Positions 21,066-30,409 are shown, numbered from the stretch's first letter. The stretch: 64,000 nucleotides of DNA from Meghimatium bilineatum (GCA_034231615.1 CM067309.1:41484181-41548180), one strand, 5' to 3'. Made by a program: numbers and translations. The notes: generated from the letters alone by a model not told the origin.

Positions 21066-21184
21066 GTCAACACAAGGAAGATTAGAAAAGAGCTTCTGGT
21101 CCCGTCAACACAAGGAAGATTAGAAAACTGAGGCTAAGAACCCAATCATTAAAAATTCCCGAATTTGCATGAAAGGTTGGCTGC

Positions 21185-21345
21185 AGTTCCTCTCCTAACA
21201 ACCTCCCTTGCCTCTTGTCTTGGTGGTGCACTCTGAAAGACTGTATCCGGTCAATCTCATTATGTTTCCCATTAAACGTTTACCTCTGCCTACCACTTGC
21301 TCGCCTTCAACAAGGTGTCACGTCTTGCTACACATCTCAAATATT
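21185..21345 (-). mobile_element. LINE 3' end (family B)
   Basis: The reversed words TGGTGCACTCTGAAAGACTG, CTCTTGTCTTGGTGGTGCAC and ACGTTTACCTCTGCCTACC match the last 150 bp of the family B copy at 22724-23358 (RGRQR...W..., AECTTKTRGR). The copy is short and has no readable frame. Confidence 0.6.
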
Positions 21346-21640
21346 GTGTGTGTGTTTCATTTGTACTTATTTTAATATATCTATATCAGTGGCGTAGCGC
21401 GATTTTTAGAGCGGGGACGTCGAGCGACACTTTATTTAAGCAGGTAGACTTATTAGATCCATTGATGGAACTATTTGATGTAAGTATTGATGTAATTATG
21501 TGATGTCTTATTGATGTACATAATTGATGCCCTTGAGGTTGCGATCATGTTGTTGCATCAGAAAATAAACAGAAGTCTTCGAGTAAGAACAACCTGGATG
21601 AGATACGTCGCTTGTATCGTGTTTCTGATTAAATCATCTA

Positions 21641-21937
21641 CATCAGTTGTGACGTCAGTGAATACATCTACATCGGTTGTGACGTCAGTGAATACATCTA
21701 CATCGGTTGTGACGTCAGTGAATACATCTACATCGGTTGTGACGTCAGTGAATACATCTACATCGGTTGTGACGTCAGTGAATACATCTACATCGGTTGT
21801 GACGTCAGTGAATACATCTACATCGGTTGTGACGTCAGTGAATACATCTACATCGGTTGTGACGTCAGTGAATACATCTACATCGGTTGTGACGTCAGTG
21901 AATACATCTACATCAGTTGTGACGTCAGTGAAAACAT
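21641..21937. repeat. 30-bp minisatellite with ten perfect CRE palindromes
   Basis: Ten units of exactly 30 bp (TACATCTACATCGGTTG + TGACGTCAGTGAA) occur in tandem. TGACGTCA, the full cyclic-AMP response element bound by CREB/ATF bZIP dimers, starts at 21650, 21680, 21710 and so on to 21920. First and last units have CAG instead of CGG before TTG; the rest are identical. A 183-codon plus-strand frame (unit TSTSVVTSVN) crosses it and I treat it as fortuitous. Whether it acts as an enhancer is not shown by sequence. Confidence 0.95.
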
Positions 21938-21994
21938 CTACACCTTATCACTCCTATTTATACATCCTCTCTCAAATACCCACTGGCTGGCCAT

Positions 21995-22197
21995 GTGTAC
22001 ATGTGTACAGGCTCAGACAGCAGAGCATATCCTTCAGGAACGCCAGGGTTATAAAATGCTGATACACTGGCCCAACAACAATGAAAGAAAAACTCTACGG
22101 ACAGCTCTGTACGAGTTACAGAACACAATCAAGTGTATAGAAGAAACATAACATCAGATGTGGGCATGTTCCAGGTGAGCGAATGAAGAAGAAGAAG
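21995..22197 (+). mobile_element. LINE 3' end, RNase H LINE lineage, (GAA)5 tail
   Basis: The frames give QTAEHILQE, then ERKTLRTALYELQNTIKCIEE and a stop, matching SAKHILQECSEH...TLYELQKTVSFIKETE at the end of the intact LINE. The 3' leader GTGAGCGAAT and (GAA)5 match its GTGAACGAAA(GAA)n end. It is about 200 bp, heavily 5'-truncated, and follows the CRE array. Confidence 0.75.
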
Positions 22198-22199
22198 AA

Positions 22200-22723
22200 G
22201 AATGTCGGCATACATGTTCATACCAGATTTCGTCGTTTCATTATTTAAATAACTTTCTGTAATAATTCATGCCAAAACCTCTTTGTTTTCTTTTACCTTC
22301 AATCAAGTTCTTCCCACTCATATACTGTATTATATATATATATTCACATCTCAAATGAAACAATAAAGACACTGTCATGTCTTTTATTGTGTCTTCAATA
22401 TTTCATTTGCCTGATCTTTATTTCTCTTAGTAGTTCTTTCTTTATATTAAGTGTTTTAGCACCTCTTTATTTGTTTTCTTCTCTTTCCATGATGCTCTCC
22501 CTATTCTCCTATATACCCACATCTCAAAGGCATCAACTCTGTCATGTAGGTGTTTATTTAATGTCCATGTTTCTGAGCCATACATTAATATGGAATAGAT
22601 GTAGCATTTTATAATTCTCATTTTTAACTGTAATTTGTTTAAGATGTTAATATTTTCCTCGTGTCCTTAAAGGTACTTTTAGCCATTCCTATTCACATTT
22701 TAACGTCATTTGTGAGTATGTGT
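22200..22723 (-). mobile_element. LINE fragment (family B), host copy interrupted by a same-family insertion
   Basis: Between about 22390 and 22710 the plus strand is close to the reverse complement of 22832-23145: minus-strand IGMAKST, YGSETW, and KKTNKEVLKTLN-type blocks. The copy stops at TGTGAGTATGTGT (22711-22723) and resumes after the insertion at 23372. The 22200-22390 part is more decayed. Confidence 0.7.
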
Positions 22724-23358
22724 AACAGGAGGTAAACATAAACATACAGGGAGAGAATCTACAACAAGTAAAACATTATCAATATCTTGGACACATAGTC
22801 ACAAATGATGGCAGATGTGAAACAGAAGTTAAAAGGAGAATAGGAATGGCTAAAAGTACCTTCAATGGCATGAGGAAATTATTAATATCTAAACAAATTA
22901 CAAACAAGTTAAAAATGAGAATTATAAAATGCTACATCTATTCCATATTAATGTATGGATCAGAAACATGGACACTAAATAAACAATTAGAAGACAAAAT
23001 TGATGCCTTTGCGATGTGGGTATATAGAAGAATAGGGAGAACATCATGGAAAGAGAAGAAAACAAATAAAGAGGTGCTAAAAACACTTAATATGAAGAAA
23101 GAACTACTAAGAGAAATAAAGATCAGGCAAATAAAATATTTTGGACACATTAAAAGACATGACACCCTATTGAATACCTTACTTGAGGGCAAAGTCAAAG
23201 GGAAGCGAGCAAGAGGTAGACAGAGATACAAGTGGGAGAGTAACATTACACGATGGACAGGTTACAGTCTAGCAGAGTGCACCACCAAGACAAGAGGCAG
23301 GAGATGTTGGAGATATGTTGCAGCCAACCTTCGTTGCGGAGACGGCACTTGATGATGA
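22724..23358 (+). mobile_element. 5'-truncated LINE (family B), best copy, inserted into its own family
   Basis: The frame reads NIQGENLQQVKHYQYLGHIV, TNDGRCETEVKRRIGMAKST, IIKCYIYSILMYGSETWTLN, WVYRRIGRTSWKEKKTNKEV, RQIKYFGHIKRHDTLLNTLL, EGKVKGKRARGRQRYKW and ends GDGT-stop, followed by TGATGATGATG. It has 168 uninterrupted codons and lacks the RT palm. It is flanked by TGTGAGTATGTGT at 22711-22723 and 23359-23371, a 13-bp TSD. The 635-bp insert is in opposite orientation to the host copy. Confidence 0.85.
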
Positions 23359-23427
23359 TGTGAGTATGTGTCCAAGATATTAATACCATTCTACTTGTAG
23401 TTTCTCTCCATTTTCTCTCCATGTATG
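23359..23427 (-). mobile_element. Right TSD and remainder of the interrupted family B copy
   Basis: After the second TGTGAGTATGTGT the sequence continues CCAAGATATTAATACCATTC. Its reverse complement (AATGGTATTAATATCTTGG) is the QYLGH region that should precede 22710 on the minus strand. This shows the two parts were once contiguous. Confidence 0.75.
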
Positions 23428-23439
23428 AAGAGCCAAATA

Positions 23440-23690
23440 ATGAAGCTAGCTGTATACATAATGATTGTGGCGGGGATCGAACTCAGTACCTTGGCCGTCA
23501 CAGATGCGCACTGTACCACCCCGCCACAGAACCACTTCTAATGAAGCTAGCTGTATACATAATGATTGTGGCGGGGATCGAACTCAGTACCTTGGCTGTC
23601 ACAGATGCGCACTGTACCACTCCGCCACAGAACCACTTCTAATGAAGCTAGCTGTATACATAATGATTGTCACAGACATTACTCTGAGTG
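23440..23690 (-). repeat. 101-bp tandem array built from a tRNA-like SINE head (T1)
   Basis: Two full copies and part of a third of a 101-bp unit are present, with TGAAGCTAGCTG starting at 23441, 23542 and 23643. Each holds, on the minus strand, GTGGCGGGGTGGTACAGTGC (A-box-like) and GAGTTCGATCCCCGCCAC (B box). So two tRNA-like heads lie in tandem. Confidence 0.8.
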
Positions 23691-24024
23691 AGCACAGATT
23701 ATTACCGGTCGAGTTTCTCAAACTTTGTACCTGAACGGAATGTGGAACGGGGCAAGCCGACCTCAACCGAGACGTACTTCCTGAACTGTAGAGGGCCAAA
23801 GTACAAGCACATTCCAGGCGTTCTAATTTATTTCCCTTGCTAAGCCCGAGGGGAGGTTTTCGCATTCTGTCTGATCATCAGAACGGTTCTCAAACGAAGG
23901 TTATTGCGTGACCGTAGGCGGTATAGTTTATAGAAGACATAACTACTAAATGTAAACATGCCTTCATTCAGTACGTTTTTTTATTATTGACTTGCTATTC
24001 ATTGGACACCATTTATATCATTTG
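23691..24024. other. Spacer with part of the palindromic MITE family N
   Basis: CCTTCATTCAGTACGTTTTT TATTATTGAC near 23961 resembles the N-type MITE arm (see 50506-50714). No gene is visible. Confidence 0.35.
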
Positions 24025-24565
24025 AACCAGATTTGTTCTAGCAGTACCCAATCGCTTTGCAACACAAGTAAACAGGTTTTCCGTACTTGACCAACCACAT
24101 CCTCAAAAAAAACGATCCTCAGGAATTGTCAGCTGTAAGAATTATTGTCATTTATCCTCATGCTTTCTACTTGAATTTACTTGTATAAGATATTATTTGA
24201 AGCAATATTGTTCTGTCTCTATGTTATTTATGTTTACATGAAGGCCTTTAGGTCCTTGTGTACGAATATGCATGTTCTGTGTTTGTGTTCCTGAGGATAC
24301 TTTAATACTTGTACGGGATGTTCGTTGATGTTGTAATAGTCCTTGTTTCGATTGGTCTGTTCTCAGTGACTTGAGTACACAGGCTGAAAGTCTTGATGAG
24401 GCCACATCTTGTTTTGGGGATGTGGTTGGTGAAGTACGGAAAACCTGTTTACTTGTGTTGCAAAGCGATTCGGTGCTTCTAGAACAGACCTGGTTCAATT
24501 CCCGTCAGTTGTAAGAATTATTGTCATTTATCCTCATGCTTCCTACTTGAATTTACTTATATAAT
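24025..24565. repeat. Inverted repeat (75-bp arms) plus 60-bp direct repeat
   Basis: TTTGCAACACAAGTAAACAG and GTTTTCCGTACTTGACCAAC at 24025-24100 are repeated in reverse at 24412-24485. Separately, TGTAAGAATTATTGTCATTT and ATCCTCATGCTT occur at 24131 and again at 24510. The interior (24195-24410) resembles 33745-33965, so this is a dispersed element. No ORF with a domain is present. Confidence 0.65.
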
Positions 24566-24699
24566 TGGAGTCGCCCGACACAAATAACAAAGGCTGACCA
24601 ATGAAGCTCACGGCAATATCACAACCGGTCTTCTAAGTCATCAGTCCACAGGTCGTGACTTCAGCCCGGACGTGGTTGTGGTGTGTTACTTATAGTCAT

Positions 24700-24935
24700 T
24701 TCTTCTGCGTTCCTTCTCAAATTCTTGATTAGCAGGATGTAACCCGGCGAACGGAATCCGTCGTCTCATGGTTTACAGTTCTGCTGGACTGCGCATATCG
24801 GCCTAACACCTACGACTTCAGCATGTCTTTGGGTCACTTTGACCCTATATGAGATGCGGCAGCCAACTTCACCCCTACACCCTTCCTAGCCGCTTCTTAC
24901 AACATGAATGAAAAGTAAACAGTATTGCTATTCTT
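24700..24935 (-). mobile_element. S element, subfamily A
   Basis: Plus-strand words TCTGCGTTCCTTCTCAAATT, TGTAACCCGGCGAACGGAAT, TCATGGTTTACAGTTCTGC, ACACCTACGACTTCAGCATG, CACTTTGACCCTATATGAGA and CTTCTTACAACATGAATGAA follow the family order. Confidence 0.8.
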
Positions 24936-25374
24936 TGCAATATTCTATCCAAGCATGCCTGCATTGGCCAGATACGAGCAAACATTCTTCGATGTTGCTG
25001 GTCTATCGTCTACTTGGCCTTCCTGTTCTTCTCTTGCCTGGCACTCTGCCCTCTAGAATCACCCTTCGTATCCATTCTGAATTTCTAGTCACATTACTCC
25101 CGTAGGTTGGAACATAACGTGGAATAAGTCCTTGTTCCTATGTCTTCTATTTCTTTTTTTTTTTTTTACATTACTTGCACAACTTGTTAGTTATTACTAA
25201 AACCAGTAACAATATTACATTATTACAGTTATCGGTTCTTGGTTCTGTTATTGTGGCACTGAACAGTTTGTTGGATTACCCTCTGACAGTTAGGTAACGA
25301 ATATTTATGCTTGATCCAACCGTGACATTCTAGCTACTCCTCTCCGCTATTGAGCTGTTGTATTTCTCGTGTTT

Positions 25375-25652
25375 TCTTCTTCTTCTTCTGCGTTCGTTCT
25401 CAAATTCCTGCAGATGAGCAGGATGTAGTCCGGAGAACGGAATGTGTTGTGTCACGGTTTACATCATTGCTGCGATATTTGCGCCTTTCGGCCTGACACA
25501 TCCGACTTCAGCATGGCTTTGGGTCACTGACTCTATATGGGATGGGACAGCCAACTCCATCCCATAACCTCCGTTGTCGCCTTTTACGACATGCGTGGAA
25601 GGTAAACAGTGTTGCTATTCTTTGCTCCCTTTTCTGGCCCCAACAACAAACT
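25375..25652 (-). mobile_element. S element, full-length subfamily A
   Basis: It begins with the inverted tail (TTCTTCTTCTTCTGCGTTCG) and runs through every family block to TTCTTTGCTCCCTTTTCTGG. It is one of the least diverged copies and a good reference with 47847-48114. 24940-25370 between this and the previous copy holds no recognisable gene. Confidence 0.85.
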
Positions 25653-25814
25653 CATTTTCAAAAGACATGACTCCGCGACTTTTTATGTTTACTGTAGAGC
25701 TATATTTGGCTGTGCAGCGTGCAACATCTTCCCATGTATCACGGCAAAAGAGTTTTTAAAAAAACATCATGCGCAGACTATATAGTTTTTAAAAATCGCA
25801 TTATTTATCTCTGG

Positions 25815-25962
25815 TGATTTTCTAGGCAATATAAATACGTTCAGTAGTTTACCATTACGTTCAATAGTTTACCATTTCTTTCTGAACGGTTCGGATGCAG
25901 AATTGCCTGTGGCGGGGATCGAACTCGGTACCTTGACGTCTCAGATGCTCACTACAGAGTTG
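25815..25962 (-). mobile_element. tRNA-derived SINE (T1)
   Basis: On the minus strand a B box (GAGTTCGATCCCCGCCAC) is followed by GAACCGTTCAGAAAGAAATG, TAAACTA and ATTGCCTAGAAAATC. The body matches copies at 32265-32415 and 32935-33075. GTTCAATAGTTTACCATT-type words are partly duplicated (ACGTTCAGTAGTTTACCATT twice). Confidence 0.75.
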
Positions 25963-25965
25963 GAC

Positions 25966-25967
<2 letters not shown>

Positions 25968-26024
<57 letters not shown>
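25968..26024. repeat. (TA)n microsatellite, ~57 bp
   Basis: Pure alternating AT follows directly on the T1 SINE head. It yields Tyr-Ile repeats on both strands that are not proteins. Confidence 0.95.
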
Positions 26025-26026
<2 letters not shown>

Positions 26027-26545
26027 CAGCTGAAAAATGTTCAACAAGCATACCCCGTCAGGATAGAAATCGTCGTAGGACTGAACCTCTGTCTTGACAT
26101 ATCTAATGTAGTACCCCAACGGATAGACCAAACATCGTCTACAGAGGTCATTCCATGCTCGGGCTATCCAGGGACATTTGTGGCTCGAACAGGGCGTATT
26201 AGCATCAACGAACCCATAGTCAAAGACATAACTGAATTTTAAAAGCAGATGTGACAAATTGTCATCATCATCATGTGGTGGATGAACACCAGTCACAGTA
26301 CCCCAACCACCTCTCTAGCTATGGTTGTATTCATGGATAGATGGATTATATCTCGTTACATATTGTTCAAAGCGTCACAATTGTGTTGTCCCCTGAAGGG
26401 ACTATTGCACTCCAATTATGTATTTCTTTTTATTGTCTCCCCACCCCCATAAACAATATCATCCGATTACTTGTGCATGCTGCTTGATCAATGATTCTCT
26501 GCCAACAAAGAAGCTACTTACGTCTTCTGCTGTGAACACCCTCTA
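26025..26545. other. Spacer without recognisable gene
   Basis: 26460-26640 is repeated in direct orientation at about 28600-28790 (shared words CAATGATTCTCTGCCAACA and GTCTTCTGCTGTGAACACC). The rest is unassigned. Confidence 0.4.
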
Positions 26546-26548
26546 AAA

Positions 26549-26736
26549 CAGCGGTTCTCAACCCATGAGTAACTACTACATAACATGAACACAAACAGCA
26601 AACTACAACACAATATTTATTGTAAAGCATTAAAAAAAAATGAGCGGTAAGGAGAGGGGAACACAATTCTCATCGTGTGCTACAAAGCATACCCACCCCC
26701 ACTCCCGAGCTTTATTGATCAAGCTGAGAACCACTG
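26549..26736. mobile_element. hAT-like MITE, ends only, no clear TSD
   Basis: The left end CAGCGGTTCTCAACCCATG and the right end reversed, CAGTGGTTCTCAGCTTGATC, form hAT-type inverted termini 188 bp apart. Flanking octamers (CTCTAAAA and ACATCATT) do not match. Either the target duplication has decayed or the pairing is between different elements. Confidence 0.5.
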
Positions 26737-26876
26737 ACATCATTTGTGTTTAGGTTCAATGTGGTAGACTGAAAGGTTCTTACATTGTAGTAAACTATAT
26801 CACAACTCATCCCGTTCGCTGGACTACACCCTGCCAAACTAGCATTAGTTTGAGAACAAGCACAGAAGAAATAGAA
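26737..26876 (+). mobile_element. S element, 3' part
   Basis: CATCCCGTTCGCTGGACTAC, CCTGCCAAACTAG and AGTTTGAGAACAAGCACAGA give the last half of the family, ending in AGAAGAAATAG. Confidence 0.6.
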
Positions 26877-26884
26877 CATATATA

Positions 26885-27300
26885 CTGACTGAGGAGCGTG
26901 GTAGTCTAGTTCAGGGATCGGCAACCTATGGCACGCGTGCCACACTTGGCACGCCAAGAAATTTCAAATGGCACACACTCTTCACGTTTCTTGTATAAAG
27001 TTGATTATAAATCGATTAGCGGGGTTTCCTCGCTCACTTGGGCGTGGCACTCTGAATAATTCGAAACCTTAAGTTGGCACACAGCAAAAGGTTGCCGACC
27101 CCTGGTCTAGTTGATAGTGCGCTTGCTCACGAGTTATAGTGTGCCATGTTCGAAACCAGGTCCGGACAACAACAAAAAATTTCTTAGTTTGTCACGACCT
27201 TTCATCTGGTCGACCCAGTTGTAAATGGGTACCTGCCGCATGTGAGTTAGGAGAGGTAAGCACAGCAAGGAAGGGAACTGGTCACCCCCACTTAATAGTT
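26885..27300 (+). mobile_element. tRNA-derived SINE (T4), split by a hAT MITE
   Basis: The head GAGGAGCGTGGTAGTCTAGT is interrupted at 26912 and resumes after 27104 as TGATAGTGCGCTTGCTCACG, with a B box GTTCGAAACCAG. The body includes GGTCGACCCAGTTGTAAATG GGTACC, a segment also found in T2 SINEs (CGACCCAGCCTTAAATGGGT). T4 and T2 thus share a central domain but differ in the head. Confidence 0.7.
26912..27104. mobile_element. hAT MITE with perfect 8-bp TSD (GTCTAGTT)
   Basis: The inverted ends are CAGGGATCGGCAACCTATGG and (reversed) CAGGGGTCGGCAACCTTTTG. The 8-mer GTCTAGTT flanks the element at 26904-26911 and 27105-27112, the size of duplication made by hAT transposases. The 193-bp interior has no ORF. 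It sits inside the A-box region of a tRNA-derived SINE. Confidence 0.9.
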
Positions 27301-27389
27301 ACTGAAGGGTAGTACATGAAATATTATCTTTATCCCAGGCGACAGGCTTCTGCTAAGAGACCTTTACAGAATGTAAACTGAAAAGCTGT

Positions 27390-27522
27390 GATGCTGAAGT
27401 CGGATGTGTGAAACCGAAAGGATATCACAGTAACACTGTAAACCATGACACAACGCATTCTGTTCTCAGGATTACATCCTGCTAAACTGCAGGATTGTGA
27501 GAAAGAACACAGCGGATGAGGT
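27390..27522 (+). mobile_element. S element, 3' part
   Basis: GATGCTGAAGTCGGATGTGT, ACTGTAAACCATGACACAAC, CATTCTGTTCTCAGGATTAC and ATCCTGCTAAACTGCAGG are in family order. The tail is degraded. Confidence 0.75.
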
Positions 27523-27629
27523 AACATCATATTCTTGACGTACCTTCCAACGTAGCATTCTTTAGTTGTAGCTATTTTCTAGGCAACATTCGGGTCACAA
27601 AGTTGCCATTGCTTACCAGACTGACTTTA

Positions 27630-27905
27630 AAAAAAAAGTAAAGTAACCCATAGCATTTATTCATGTCGTAGGGGTGTGAGATGTTAGCGATCTCACATTT
27701 CAGAGGCTCTGCAAATGAGGGCGGTAGCCATCTCCTCTCCCTCGCAGTCTTTACTTCCCGGATTAATCCGGTACTCATTTAATGCTGACTCGACCCTGGA
27801 GCAGTTGTGATCTGAAATACATTTCTGCCTCAACTGGGGAATGAATTCAGGGTCGATCATATGCCAAGCCAGTGTGCTAACCACTGCGCTACGAGACTCC
27901 CTAAA
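27630..27905 (-). mobile_element. tRNA-derived SINE (T2)
   Basis: On the minus strand: head GTAGCGCAGTGGTTAGCACA, a degenerate B box GAATTCATTCCCCAG, then AGGCAGAAATGTATTTCAGA, the shared central CGAC...AAATGAGTACCGGATTA, AAAGACTGCGAGGGAGAGGA, GAAATGTGAGATCGCTAACA and ACGACATGAATAAATGC. Other copies are at 39335-39555, 47795-48325 and 54155-54415. Transcription would be by RNA polymerase III if the boxes work. Confidence 0.85.
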
Positions 27906-27964
27906 TTGACTGTGGCAGAAGTTGAACCTAAGCCACAGAAAATGACTAAAACCATAAAGACAAT

Positions 27965-28395
27965 TTTTGTGCGTTCGTTCTCAAACTCCTACAGATTATC
28001 ACGATGTAGTACGGGGAAAGGAATGCGGTATCACATAGTTTACAGCTCGACATTGATGTCTACGATTTCCGCCTGACACATTCTATTTCAGCATAGCTTC
28101 TGAGTCATTTTGACCCTCTATGGCAGGGGTTCCCTAACTTTTTAAAGTCATGGCGCCCTTAAGGTTCAGATTATTTCCGGCAGCGCCCTTAATATGATGC
28201 AAAACTAGAGACCTGATAATTTTACGTCTATTTTCATTTTATTTTCGTTTTGGTGAAATTGCCGCGTCGCCTTTGGAGCCTTTGCGGCGCCACGGCGCAC
28301 GCTTAGGGAACCTCTGCTCTATGGAATGGGGTAATCAACTCCACAACCAGAACCTCCTTAGCCACATCTTACGACAATCATGGTTGGTGAGTGTC
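27965..28395 (-). mobile_element. S element split by a hAT MITE
   Basis: 27965-28123 carries GTGCGTTCGTTCTCAAACTC through CACATTCTATTTCAGCATAG and TTTTGACCCTCTATGG. The family continues after 28316 as CTCTATGGAATGGGGTAATC and ACCTCCTTAGCCACATCTTA. Removing the MITE and one TSD copy restores the normal GACCCTATATGGGATGGG order. Confidence 0.85.
28124..28316. mobile_element. hAT MITE with perfect 8-bp TSD (CTCTATGG)
   Basis: The ends are CAGGGGTTCCCTAACTTTTT and (reversed) CAGAGGTTCCCTAAGCGTGC. CTCTATGG occurs at 28116-28123 and 28317-28324. The interior includes GGCGCCCTTAAGGTTCAG and GCGGCGCCACGGCGCAC, giving further internal inverted similarity. It is 193 bp, the same size as the other hAT MITE but different in sequence. 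Confidence 0.9.
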
Positions 28396-28599
28396 GCTAA
28401 AATGTCCTTACCTTCTGAACCAAGTCAACCCACCAGCGATAAAGGCTCACTTAATTCGAAGCGATTGACATTGCAGGACACCACAAATTCCCCATTAGGT
28501 CAAACCATCGTGCTAGGGTCAAATCTGCAGTCTCGACCACTCTCTAGTTCAATGTTACTCTTCAAATTTCACAAACATCTTGAGAACTACCAAAATATC

Positions 28600-28790
28600 A
28601 TCACATTCTTTGTGCATTCTGCTTGCTCAATGATTCTCTGCCAACAGAGAGGCTATTTACAACGTCTTCTGCTGTGAACACCGTGATCCAAGTCTCTAAA
28701 ACTCCTGTTCCCAACCCATGGGTCACGACCCCAAAATATGCTGAAACAGTAAACTAAACAAACATATTGATTGCAAAGTATTTTTTTTTT
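28600..28790. repeat. Direct repeat of 26460-26640
   Basis: CAATGATTCTCTGCCAACAG, GTCTTCTGCTGTGAACACC and CCAACCCATGGGTCACGACC match the earlier stretch in the same order with scattered differences. This is a dispersed repeat containing a hAT-like end, not a recent duplication. Confidence 0.65.
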
Positions 28791-28854
28791 AAATTTGAAA
28801 TATCAATTTTTACATGCGGAATTAGCTTCTCAAATATGCGCTCACGTATATTTG

Positions 28855-29015
28855 CTTCTGTTTTCAGTGTTTCCACTATCAAAAAAGTTCTCTATAAAAA
28901 AATATTATCATTTCTTTATTGTATTTTCAGCGTTTCCACTATATTAAAAAATACTCTAAATATATCCATATTTTTTTGTTTTCAGTGTTTCCACTATCAA
29001 AAGTCATCTATTTTT
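28855..29015. repeat. AT-rich tandem repeat, ~55-bp unit x 3
   Basis: TTTTCAGTGTTTCCACTAT recurs at about 28862, 28926 and 28980 (one copy with CGTTTCC), separated by A/T tracts. Confidence 0.7.
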
Positions 29016-29383
29016 TTTTTTTAAAACGGGGACTTATATTTTCTGTTTGAAGTAGATTGTTGTTGCAAACTCTAGAAATTGAGAGCATTTCCATGTGCAG
29101 TGTGGTGGTGTCTCAGAGCTTTCATACCCATGAGGCGTTATTCTCCAGTGGATACGCGGAAGCTCACCATCTTCACAATACATTGAACTCGCGGATTTTC
29201 CATACCACTTTAACGAAATACAATTTAAAGAGGAGAAAACTACGGAGATCAGTAGAATGTATTAATCAGTAGATTGTAGAATGTATTGCCAATATTAGGC
29301 ATACGACAATAATACTTAATTGCGCCATCCACTAATAATATAAATAATAATAATCAAATGTTACAATAATAATACAGCGAAAT

Positions 29384-29660
29384 TCCTGTATAGCGCATCT
29401 TTTTATAATGAATTTCTCTTTATAACAACATTGTCAAATACTGCATGTTTCCCGTTAGGGAGTTACAGGGAGGTTTCGAGTGGCGCGTGTGATAAAGGTC
29501 ACATGTCCTTACTGTCGCCACGTCATGTCCAGTGTGAGTTTTGTAATCTACAGTCCGACAGAAAGAAAACACTGTCCTTATCGGGGATCGAACTCTGGAC
29601 CTCAATGGTGTGAAATCAAAGAGCTAACCTCTCGACCATGCGACAGAACTACCGGTATTT
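29384..29660 (-). mobile_element. tRNA-derived SINE (T3), better copy
   Basis: On the minus strand the head is GTCGCATGGTCGAGAGGTTA (A box) with the B box GAGTTCGATCCCCG. The body has GGCGACAGTAAGGACATGTG, ACACGCGCCACTCGAAACC and AACGGGAAACATGCAGTATT. The 3' end shows CTATACAGGAATTTCGCTGT, similar to the pogo-like MITE end at 8020-8045. The head has tRNA promoter boxes but no acceptor pairing. Confidence 0.75.
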
Positions 29661-29814
29661 TAGTCATTCTGGAGGGCAAGTAAAAACAACTTATCTGGAT
29701 GAATGTGACCCACGGAATATATATATTGACTGCCACTGACCTACAGATACTCTAATGCAGTATTTCAATTTTCTGAAAGACGACAGAAAACAAAACTTGA
29801 AATATATATCTTAA

Positions 29815-29875
29815 AGATAAGGTTATGGTTAGGGTTATAACATTTCTGGTTAGGGTAATATACAGATAGAACAGT
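29815..29875. repeat. Short telomere-like stretch
   Basis: TAAGGTTATGGTTAGGGTTA and CTGGTTAGGGTAA are degenerate TTAGGG words. They are too few to call an array. Confidence 0.55.
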
Positions 29876-30019
29876 GATGGTCCAAATTCTGTCCGCCAAC
29901 GCATGTTTTTTTCTGACCCGCTAGGCAAATTAGCGCGGCGCTAGAAATCTGGAATAACGACTTGGATGGAGATCGACAGAACTAAACAAATAATGTTTTA
30001 GCCTTGTATCACACCAAAA

Positions 30020-30188
30020 CGTTCAATCCGGCCGGCCAACACAGAAATCAAAAACGCTCAATCCGGCCGGCCAACACAGAAACCAAAAAAGCTAATTCCG
30101 GCAGGCCAACACAGAAACCAAAAAAGCTAATTCCGGCAGGCCAACACAGAAACCAAAAAACGCTCAATCCTTCCAGCGAACAGAGAAA
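30020..30188. repeat. Minisatellite, ~35-bp unit x 5
   Basis: The core CCGGCMRGCCAACACAGAAA followed by YCAAAAA and GCT is repeated. The first copies carry GGCCGGCC (an FseI octamer) and the last is degenerate. Confidence 0.85.
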
Positions 30189-30239
30189 GGTTGCTCACCA
30201 CTGAGATGGTTTGTACATGCCCAGGTTCCAGTTTAGACC

Positions 30240-30400
30240 TGTCAAAACAACGTAAAGAAGACTTCATTCGTTACGTTTTTATTACTGACGTGCGTGTACC
30301 GTTGGTCAGTATTTATACACTTGGGAGTCGCATGCCAAAAAGCCATGGCCGATCAGCGAAATCAGTCTTTCAGGTCATGTTTACTTCTATATAAAGGCCT
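30240..30400. mobile_element. N-type palindromic MITE, partial
   Basis: AGACTTCATTCGTTACGTTT and GGAGTCGCATGCCAAAAAGC match the right-hand part of the N copies at 50506-50714 and 50755-50990. Confidence 0.5.
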
Positions 30401-30409
30401 TTACTGAAG

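Noticed and set aside
26549-26736. hAT MITE with definite boundaries
   Set aside because: Ends look right but flanking octamers differ, and the left flank is itself repeated at 28600-28790, so the limits are uncertain; kept only at moderate confidence.
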